Part shown: positions 32,224 to 38,471 of the stretch, piece after piece
Layout of the letters: each line of letters starts with the position of its first letter
Numbering within the stretch: the stretch's first letter is position 1
Source: Deltaproteobacteria bacterium
GTDB taxonomy: Bacteria; Desulfobacterota; Desulfarculia; Adiutricales; JAFDHD01
Assembly: GCA_019308995.1 (NCBI GenBank)
Contig: JAFDHD010000018.1
Coordinates: forward strand, 1 to 38,471
Direction: 5' to 3'
DNA: 38,471 nucleotides
Notes under the pieces: model-generated
Told to the model about the DNA's origin: nothing
Databases searched by the model: none
What the model saw: the letters and a program-made list of their open reading frames with translations, nothing else
Program-made: the position numbers and the translations under genes

Positions 32224-32685
32224 ATGGAGTTAAAACTTGCGGCTGACAGTATGCTGGGCGGTCTGGCCAGATGGCTGCGGTTGTTAGGGCTTGACACGTA
32301 TTATTTGCAGCATGGCCCGGGGACTCCTCTGCCAGATCGTATCTTGCTCACCCGCCGCACCGGCCGGCCCCATCAGCCCCGGCTCAGGGGGTGGCTGGAG
32401 GTCATCAACCTCTCGCAAAACCGAACCCTGTCCCAGTTACAAGAGGCGGTTCAGGCCCTGGGCTTGAAAAAGGAAGACATCCACCCACTGACCCGCTGCA
32501 GCGTCTGCAACCATCTGCTTCAAAAGGTGTCCAAGGAAGAAGTTCTGGGCCGCGTCCCGGAGTTCGTTCACGGTCATCACGATGAGTTTTCCCTGTGTCC
32601 AGGTTGTGGGCGCATCTATTGGCCTGGCACTCATCACGGCCGTATGCAGGTGGTGATCCAGGGGTTATGGGAGAATTCTTCTTAG
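32224..32685 (+). CDS. Mut7-C RNase-domain protein (DUF82)
   Basis: The 153-residue protein opens with the Mut7-C pattern (LAADSMLGGLARWLRLLGLDTYY) and has the acid-rich catalytic fold followed by a C-terminal zinc ribbon with two Cys pairs (CSVC near 98, CPGC near 130). Family members are PIN-like predicted RNases. ATG 32224 is chosen because GGGAGA precedes it; the longer frame from 32200 overlaps the lipoprotein gene. It follows that gene with an 7-base gap. Confidence 0.75.
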   Translation: MELKLAADSMLGGLARWLRLLGLDTYYLQHGPGTPLPDRILLTRRTGRPHQPRLRGWLEVINLSQNRTLSQLQEAVQALGLKKEDIHPLTRCSVCNHLLQKVSKEEVLGRVPEFVHGHHDEFSLCPGCGRIYWPGTHHGRMQVVIQGLWENSS

Positions 32686-32768
32686 AAAAAAAGGCCGCCG
32701 TCATCCAATTTTTTATGCAATTGGCAAAAGAACTTATAGAAAGAAATTAAAGAAGAGATTGCTTGGCA

Positions 32769-32833
32769 GAGCCCTCCCGGAGCGAGAGCAGAGGGCTCGC
32801 CATGACATGTTATTGATCCCGCTCTCGCGGGAT
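32769..32833. terminator. Two intergenic hairpins between converging genes
   Basis: GAGCCCT/AGGGCTC (32769-32798) and ATCCCGC/GCGGGAT with a TCTC loop (32816-32833) lie between the Mut7-C gene (+) and the CoA-transferase gene (-). Neither has a strong T-run, but both could end transcripts from either side. The first looks like a dispersed repeat. Confidence 0.45.
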
Positions 32834-32848
32834 GTTATTTGGGTGTGA

Positions 32849-34045
32849 TTATATCACGCCCTGTTCCTTTAGCTCGGCTATTTTTTCTTTGCTGTAACCC
32901 AGAAGATCGCCATATATTTCCTCATTATGTTCGCCCACCCGCGGGGCGCGCCTTTCGACCCGGCCCGGAGTCTTAGAGAGCCTGATGGGTATGCCGCACA
33001 CGGGCACCCTTTCCAACCCCGGCACTTCCAGATCCGTATATTCGACCATATTCTGTGATTCGATATGCGGGTCCCTGGAGACTTCATCCGGGCCCAGGTA
33101 GCGCCCGCAGGGGATACGCGCTTCTTCCATGACGGCCAGCACCTCGTCTACGGTTCTCTGCGCAGTGAATTCAGCGATTTTGGGATCAATGCGCTCACGG
33201 TGCTCGAAACGCGCATAGTCATTATAAAGATCAGGGTCGTCAAGAAGTTCCTCATGCCCGATGGCCTTGGCCAGTCTTTTCCAGAGCGTATTCATCAGGG
33301 TGGCGATAAAGACATAGCCGTCCTTGCACTTGAAGAGGTCAGTCGGTCCGACGTAGGCGGCGCGGTTGCCAAGGTTGGGCCGGAGCCTTTCGAGCACTTC
33401 AGCTTCTGCGATGAAAGGCCCCATAAAGGAGGTTGCGGTTCGGAGCAGGGCCAGGTCCACCATCTGTCCCTCGCCGGTGGCGTCGCGGTGCCGCAGGGCC
33501 AGCAGGGTCCCCACGGTGGCGCACAGGGCGGTGCCATAATCCACCCAGGACATCATGGCCCGAAGAGGCGGCTTGTCCGGATAGCCGCCGATTCCGAGTG
33601 AGCCGGATACGATCTGGGCGATGTAGTCAAAGCCGGTGCGCTGTGAGTAAGGCCCTTCGCTGCCATAGCAGGAGATAGCGGTATAAATAATATCAGGCTT
33701 GATGGCCTTCATATCTTCATAGGTCAGGCCCATGATCCGCCTTGCACCGGGGCTGAAGTTCTGAATAATCACATCGGCCTCCTTGACCAGGTCGGCCAGG
33801 ACCTCGCTCGCGTGTTTGTTTCCCATGAGGTTCAAGGTGATGGCTTTCTTGTTGCGGGCGTAATTGGGATAGGACATGTTCTGACCGTTAGGTCCCAGCA
33901 GCCCAATGGTTCGATCTTCTTCACCTCCAGACCGTTCAACGCGGATTACTTCAGCTCCCATATCCGCTAAAATCATGCCGCAATAAGGGCAGGCAATGAA
34001 ACGACCCCAGTCAAGGACCTTGATATCTTCGAGAACCCTTTTCAT
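32849..34045 (-). CDS. Family III CoA-transferase (CaiB/BaiF)
   Basis: The 398-residue protein matches the family throughout: VLDWGRFIACPYCGMILADMGAEVIRVER near 9-38, YARNKKAITLNL near 62, GFDYIAQIVSGSLG, and the catalytic-Asp context GEGQMVDLALLRT near 190-200. It moves CoA between an acyl-CoA donor and a carboxylic acid. Neighbours give no substrate, though the AOR on the opposite strand 560 bases away could supply or use the acid. No obvious truncation. Confidence 0.92.
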   Translation of the reverse strand: MKRVLEDIKVLDWGRFIACPYCGMILADMGAEVIRVERSGGEEDRTIGLLGPNGQNMSYPNYARNKKAITLNLMGNKHASEVLADLVKEADVIIQNFSPGARRIMGLTYEDMKAIKPDIIYTAISCYGSEGPYSQRTGFDYIAQIVSGSLGIGGYPDKPPLRAMMSWVDYGTALCATVGTLLALRHRDATGEGQMVDLALLRTATSFMGPFIAEAEVLERLRPNLGNRAAYVGPTDLFKCKDGYVFIATLMNTLWKRLAKAIGHEELLDDPDLYNDYARFEHRERIDPKIAEFTAQRTVDEVLAVMEEARIPCGRYLGPDEVSRDPHIESQNMVEYTDLEVPGLERVPVCGIPIRLSKTPGRVERRAPRVGEHNEEIYGDLLGYSKEKIAELKEQGVI

Positions 34046-34613
34046 ATTACCACCTCCGATAGATGAATCTTGATGCTCAAGTATATAAACAGGCCGGATC
34101 GGCTTTTGTCATTGGAACAAGAGCGTTTAAACAATTTCACACCTTACAGGGAAAAATGTCTTATAGTGCGGTGATTATTATTAATGGAAGCATAATTATA
34201 TCTAAAGTCAAGGGAATGGTCCTCATACGGGCACATTTTCCACAATAGCGGTATCGAGGTCAAGACCCTTTGAACTCAGATGCTGTTTTTTTAAGAAGGC
34301 AAGAGAAGCCTAACCAGAGGGTATTTAAAACGATAAGGTCAGGGTGGTGAATGCAACCACGATACACCTTTATTATTTACCCGAGAGCGCTCACTCACAT
34401 TAGCCTTGCCAAAGAAAGCTTTGATAAGTATACTCTGCGATTATTATAGGATTACGGGTTGATCAATTAAAGACACACTAAAATCAAGGCGAGGTTGGAG
34501 GGATAAAAAAAAGTATGATACTGTGTCTGCTACCATTTTGAGAAGTATGGAAAGCCGCGTTCAGGGCGCTTGTGTAAAAGACAAAAAAATAGAGCTAAGG
34601 AAAGGAGATGGTC
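34046..34613. other. Long intergenic region between divergent CoA-transferase and AOR genes
   Basis: No gene, RNA or mobile sequence is recognised in about 560 bases. It contains AT-rich stretches that may hold promoters for both genes and ends in the AOR ribosome site AAAGGAG (34601-34607). Confidence 0.4.
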
Positions 34614-36320
34614 ATGAAAATACTGCGAGTCAATATGAGTAACCTTGAGACTAGCTTGGAGGATCTCCCGCAAGAATGGCAGATACTTGGCGGCCGGGCC
34701 CTGTCAGCCCAGATTTTGAAAAAGGAAGTGTCTCCGGCAGCGGACCCGCTTGGACCTGAGGCCAGGCTCGTTATCGCCGCCGGTCCATTGGCCGGTACCT
34801 TGGCCCCGTCCTGCGGCCGGATATCTGTCGGAGCGAGGAGCCCGCTCACCCTGGGGATCAAGGAGGCCAATGCCGGCGGACCAACAGCGCAGAAGCTGGA
34901 CAGGTTAGGGATTCGGGCCATAGTAGTCCAAGGCGCGGCCCAGGATGGCAAACCTCATCTCCTCAAGATAGACAAGGATGGAACAGTACTCGAGCCTGCA
35001 GATGACTACCAGGGGATGAAGACTTATGAATTAGCCGAAGCGCTTCTTAAAAAATATGATAACAAGGCCGCGGTGATTTCCATCGGACCGGTGGGCGAAA
35101 AGAAATATAAGTCCGCGACTGTGGCCTTCACCGACAAGGATGGTCATTGTTCGCGGCATGCCGGGCGCGGCGGCCTGGGCGGGGTCATGGGCGCCAAGGG
35201 GCTCAAGGCGATTGTGGTTGATGACAGCGGCGCGCCGTCCATAGACCTTGCAGATAAAGAGGCGTTCAGGGAGGCGGTGCGAGGCTGGACGGACATAATC
35301 AAGTCCGATCCTATGATCCAGAATATGAGTAAGTATGGTACACCCGGTGTGATTGTCCCGCTGCGATCCATGGGGAGTATGCCTTCTAAAAATTACTCCA
35401 GCGAGCCGACTGAGGGTTTTGAAAATCTCAGCGGACAGTCCATTGAGAAGATAAACCAGGAAAGAGGCGGCTCCATGGACGGCTGCATGCCCGGCTGCAT
35501 CGTCAGATGTTCGGTGGTTTACAATGATGCACAGGGAAAACATCTGACTTCCGCCTTAGAGTACGAGACCCTGGCCCTCATGGGCACCAACCTGGGTATT
35601 AATGATCCTGACGCCCTGGCCAGATTTGACCGCTTCTGTGACGAAATGGGCATTGATACGATTGAGCTGGGTAGCGCCATGGGCGTGGCAGCCAGCGCTG
35701 GAAAGATGGCCATGGGTGATGTTGATTCGGCCATGGCTCTGCTGGAAGAGGTCGAGAAAGGCACAGAATTCGGCGCTACCCTGGCCAATGGCGTTGTTTC
35801 CACCTCCAAGGCCCTGGGCGTGACTAGGGTTCCGGCCTTCAAGGGCCAAGCCATGCCAGCTCATGACGCCCGGGTCACCAAGGCCACCGGCGTAACCTAT
35901 CACACCAGCCCCATGGGCGCGGACCATACGGCCGGACTGTCCTATGATGATCCTATGAACAAGGAAGGTCAGGTGGAAAAGTCCCTCATAACACAGATAG
36001 CTAATGCCGCCATGGATGCCTTTGGTTATTGTAATCTGGCCGCGCCCGGTGATACGAAAGCGCTTTTTGAATTTTTAAAAAATTTGATCAACGCGCGTTA
36101 CGGATTAAGTATCGGGGCGGAAGACATCGTCAATATTGGCAGAGCGACCCTGAAGGCAGAACTTGAGTTCAATGAAGGAGCCGAGTTCAGTAAAATCCAC
36201 GAGCCTTATCCTGAATTTGTCAGAAATGAACCCCTGGCTCCGACGGGCAGTGTGTTTGACGTTGATCTCGATGAGATTGCCAAGATTTGGGAGAAGCTGG
36301 ACTCCATAGCGGTTATTTAA
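34614..36320 (+). CDS. Aldehyde:ferredoxin oxidoreductase (tungsten/molybdopterin family)
   Basis: The roughly 568-residue protein begins MKILRVNMSN and has the AOR N-terminal fold with GGRALSAQIL and RISVGARSPLTLGIKEANAGG pterin-contact segments. The cluster region reads DGCMPGCIVRCSVVYND (near 287-303), three Cys in C-x3-C-x3-C spacing, with the fourth at FGYCNLA near 472. The archetypal enzyme has C-x2-C-x3-C; this spacing is typical of a bacterial subgroup. It oxidises aldehydes to acids with ferredoxin. ATG 34614 follows AAAGGAG at a suitable distance; the ATG 34608 abuts it. Confidence 0.9.
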   Translation: MKILRVNMSNLETSLEDLPQEWQILGGRALSAQILKKEVSPAADPLGPEARLVIAAGPLAGTLAPSCGRISVGARSPLTLGIKEANAGGPTAQKLDRLGIRAIVVQGAAQDGKPHLLKIDKDGTVLEPADDYQGMKTYELAEALLKKYDNKAAVISIGPVGEKKYKSATVAFTDKDGHCSRHAGRGGLGGVMGAKGLKAIVVDDSGAPSIDLADKEAFREAVRGWTDIIKSDPMIQNMSKYGTPGVIVPLRSMGSMPSKNYSSEPTEGFENLSGQSIEKINQERGGSMDGCMPGCIVRCSVVYNDAQGKHLTSALEYETLALMGTNLGINDPDALARFDRFCDEMGIDTIELGSAMGVAASAGKMAMGDVDSAMALLEEVEKGTEFGATLANGVVSTSKALGVTRVPAFKGQAMPAHDARVTKATGVTYHTSPMGADHTAGLSYDDPMNKEGQVEKSLITQIANAAMDAFGYCNLAAPGDTKALFEFLKNLINARYGLSIGAEDIVNIGRATLKAELEFNEGAEFSKIHEPYPEFVRNEPLAPTGSVFDVDLDEIAKIWEKLDSIAVI

Positions 36321-36577
36321 AGGAATTATTGATCAAAGCTCGGTTGAAGACAGCCGCTGAAAACCAGACGGGCGTGTATCGTTTTGGAGTTAAATACCAG
36401 TGTATCCAGAGGCCGGAACCCTGGGAAGCCCTTCTTGGTAAGATAGATACCAGAAAAGATAATCAGCTCTAAACTGGTCTGAAGCCGCAATTTTGCTTTA
36501 ATGTTTTGGTATGAAGCGCTTGTATCTTGCCTGCGGTTTGAGTGAGAATTGAGCAAGTGAGACGGCTGGGGTTCCTG
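36321..36577. other. Intergenic stretch after AOR
   Basis: No supported gene is seen; short plus-strand open frames lack a ribosome site and homology. It may contain the promoter of the small membrane protein that follows. Confidence 0.35.
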
Positions 36578-36850
36578 ATGACCGTAAAAAAGTATTCCCT
36601 GAAAACGCTTTTCAGGTGTTTTTTGTCTGGAGTCGGTCTTGCCCTTCTTGGCTCCTGGCTGCTCTCAGCCTTCAGGCTCAGCCTGGTGCTAGAAGCTCTT
36701 TCGCTCGGGGAGAAAAAGGAGGTTTTACTTTTCCTGGACTTTATCTTCATGAGTCTGGCCTTCTTCGGCCTTTTTATGGCGCTAGCTGTCCTGTTCGAGC
36801 TTAAGGCCCGAATTAATCGGATTGACGCTTTAGGGGAAGAGCAGTGGTGA
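36578..36850 (+). CDS. Small two-helix membrane protein, hypothetical
   Basis: The roughly 90-residue protein has a short basic start (TVKKYSLKTLFR), two hydrophobic helices (CFLSGVGLALLGSWLLSAF and LFLDFIFMSLAFFGLFMALAVLF) and a charged C-terminus. I do not recognise a family. ATG 36578 is preferred, with GGGG upstream; a GTG at 36542 is possible and adds 12 residues. No clear neighbour link. Confidence 0.5.
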   Translation: MTVKKYSLKTLFRCFLSGVGLALLGSWLLSAFRLSLVLEALSLGEKKEVLLFLDFIFMSLAFFGLFMALAVLFELKARINRIDALGEEQW

Positions 36851-36912
36851 AGCCAGGCAAACTGGGGTTTGCCTGAAGTTTTAGATGAAAGGCGCCAAGA
36901 GTATTTATTCTT

Positions 36913-37941
36913 TCATTCTGACTCAAGATTCATATTTATGGACTTGAGCAGCTCACCGGCTTCATTGAACTCAGGGTTGATTTCAAAGGCCCGGGTAACT
37001 AGCTCCTTGGCCTTTTTGAGATCTTTCGTCAGGATGAAAACCCGGCTTAAATTATAGTAGATATTTTCATCATTCGGGTTGACTTTGAGGGCCTTTTGGT
37101 ACTGCTTGATAGCCTCCTGAAGCTTGCCTTGACGACGATACACGATACCCAATGAATTGTAAACATTAACGGTATTGGGATTGATGCGGGCCACTTCCAG
37201 GAGAACCTGCTCGGCACTTTCATCCATTTCTTTTTCGATATAGATGTCCGCCGCTTTCTGGAAGGCTTTTTCCGCCTCCTCTTTCTGGCCCAGCTGCGTG
37301 TAAACCTCTCCCATCTGTTGATAGGCCCGGGCATGGTGGCTATTGATCAGCGTGGCCTTGCGGAAGCAGAGAATAGCCTCGTCATAATTGCCTTGGGCTG
37401 TCTGAATATAGCCCATGTTATAAAAAACTTCTGCGCTTTCGCTTTCTATGGAGAGGATTCGTTTGAAGGTGGTTAGGGCTTCGTCCCAGCGGTTTTCCTT
37501 CATGAGCTTCATACCCTGGGTATAATTCATTTCAGCTTCAATATTTTTCGGGTCCAGATCAACCTGAATGACACTCTGGATTTTTTTCTTGAACGTTTCA
37601 GAAGAAAAAGGATGCAGGATCAAATCACTGACTCCGGCCTCCCCGGCCTCGATGACCTGACCCCTGGTGATTTTCTCCACCACCAGTAAAACTGGCAGGA
37701 CGCTGTGCTTTGAATCAGCCCGTATAATTTTGAGGAGGACAATCCCGCTCATATCCGGGAGGTCCCCGGAGGAGACGATAAAGTCTATATTAGAGTTTTT
37801 GATGATGGACCAGGCTTCAGTCCCGTTTTCCGCCTCAAGGATGTCGCTGTATTCCATGTCATGGAGGATGCGAACTTCAGTTTTGCGAAGTACGGCATCG
37901 CTTTCGATGACCAGGAAAGTCAAATTTTGCAGAGGAGGCAC
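36913..37941 (-). CDS. Receiver-domain protein with TPR repeats
   Basis: The 342-residue cytoplasmic protein has a CheY-like receiver at about 8-125: the phospho-acceptor region reads DFIVSSGDLPDMSG, with Asp in the usual place, and VLLVVEKIT then HPFSSETFKKKI carry the Thr/Lys positions in weak form. About five TPR units follow from residue 150 (for example EVFYNMGYIQTAQGNYDEAILCF). No kinase gene is adjacent; the TPR part suggests that it passes a signal by protein contact. A partial gene follows upstream on the same strand. Confidence 0.83.
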   Translation of the reverse strand: MPPLQNLTFLVIESDAVLRKTEVRILHDMEYSDILEAENGTEAWSIIKNSNIDFIVSSGDLPDMSGIVLLKIIRADSKHSVLPVLLVVEKITRGQVIEAGEAGVSDLILHPFSSETFKKKIQSVIQVDLDPKNIEAEMNYTQGMKLMKENRWDEALTTFKRILSIESESAEVFYNMGYIQTAQGNYDEAILCFRKATLINSHHARAYQQMGEVYTQLGQKEEAEKAFQKAADIYIEKEMDESAEQVLLEVARINPNTVNVYNSLGIVYRRQGKLQEAIKQYQKALKVNPNDENIYYNLSRVFILTKDLKKAKELVTRAFEINPEFNEAGELLKSINMNLESE

Positions 37942-37991
37942 AGGCTACTCCTTCTGATCTGGCGATTATCCATCATAATTTAACGAAATTT

Positions 37992-38471
37992 TCAGTCTAT
38001 GTCCAATCTTAATTTCGGAGGCTGGTCTTTTATTTCGGGCAGGGTCCCCTGGCGTTCATGGAAGTAGAGTGAAAAACTAGCCTCAAGTATTTCGAGAATC
38101 TCTTGCCCAGCCATGGTGGGAACGACAAAAAACTGTATATCATCCAGGGTGACGTTCTCAGAATCTAAAACTTTTTCGGCCAGATAACGAGACTGGGCAG
38201 CATTGTCGGCTTTTGGGTCAAGGTCCAGGGTTTCGTGGCATGTTTCCCCCCAGGTGGTGCAGTAGATAATTTCTGCCGTTGCGATACGGTCCAGTTGCGG
38301 CGGTTCTTCAAGATTGATGATCAGGAGTTCAGGGCCGCTTTTTTGCGGGACAGGGGTTTTTTTTCGGCTCAGGGCCTTGAGATCCAGGCCGGAGAAATAT
38401 TTATCCAGGACATCGAGCAGGGCGAAGAAGGTCTCCCGGCTGAGAGGCCGAGGCCCCGGCCGCAGCACTAG
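37992..38471 (-). CDS. Unknown protein, partial at window edge
   Basis: At least 158 residues are visible. The frame is open at the right edge, where a GTG at 38468 could start it but an upstream extension beyond the window is possible. The visible part has mixed strands and helices (ELLIINLEEPPQLDRIATAE, IIYCTTWGETCHETLDL, DDIQFFVVPTMAGQEILEIL) and no motif I can name. It is on the same strand as the receiver-TPR gene, 50 bases upstream of it, and may share its unit. Confidence 0.5.
   Translation of the reverse strand, partial: LVLRPGPRPLSRETFFALLDVLDKYFSGLDLKALSRKKTPVPQKSGPELLIINLEEPPQLDRIATAEIIYCTTWGETCHETLDLDPKADNAAQSRYLAEKVLDSENVTLDDIQFFVVPTMAGQEILEILEASFSLYFHERQGTLPEIKDQPPKLRLDID

Noticed and set aside
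34063-34248. Frame of 61 codons upstream of AOR
   Set aside because: No ribosome site, no homology and poor composition; likely chance.
1-38471. CRISPR arrays, tRNA or rRNA genes
   Set aside because: No regularly spaced repeats, no cloverleaf patterns and no rRNA-like sequence were found when reading the window.

Overview
The window looks like a chromosome segment of an anaerobic deltaproteobacterium (Desulfobacterota in the wide sense). This rests on the anaerobe-type orange-protein (ORP/Mrp) ATPase cluster, an aldehyde:ferredoxin oxidoreductase, a family III CoA-transferase, a fumarate-reductase-like flavoprotein, and the rpsF-rpsR-DUF2232-rplI-dnaB order. Genus cannot be called from the sequence alone.

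Layout. (1) 1-700: AT-rich scar with a livG-like ABC ATPase fragment broken at both ends, next to four hairpins resembling an IS200/IS605-type end. (2) 795-4570: a DUF134 regulator, an Mrp/NBP35 ATPase, two ferredoxin-domain MinD ATPases and two NifX/ORP-like proteins, with two copies of a palindrome around the promoter. (3) 4702-6318: a sodium:solute symporter. (4) 6595-12538, minus strand: GntR regulator, peptide-type solute-binding protein, MmgE/PrpD protein, FAD oxidoreductase and a phenylacetate-CoA-ligase remnant, probably one catabolic transcription unit. (5) 12616-13017: a decayed tyrosine recombinase, then a small Cys-rich protein with its own promoter. (6) 13383-15851: mreB paired with a GAF/degenerate-GGDEF gene. 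(7) 15983-21868: ribosomal/replication operon ending in hflX, which appears to start on ATT. (8) 21946-28246: MBL hydrolase, two unknown proteins, CNNM/CBS protein, a lipoprotein, a divergent RNA 2'-phosphotransferase and Hsp20. (9) 28351-32685: rpoH, a radical-SAM deletion scar, a TPR lipoprotein, a LolB/DUF4292-like lipoprotein and a Mut7-C protein. (10) 32849-38471: CoA-transferase, AOR, a small membrane protein, a receiver-TPR protein and a partial gene.

The ORP-type cluster is a plausible single operon in which a Mrp scaffold/carrier ATPase and two electron- or cluster-carrying MinD ATPases serve two small cofactor-binding proteins under DUF134 control. The most unusual points are the ATT start of hflX, a KptA-family protein lacking two of its four catalytic residues, a candidate two-state leader in front of rpsF, and four separate gene remnants (livG, paaK, integrase, radical SAM) marking deletion and element decay. 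I see no CRISPR array, tRNA or rRNA, and no clearly new defence or biosynthetic system.
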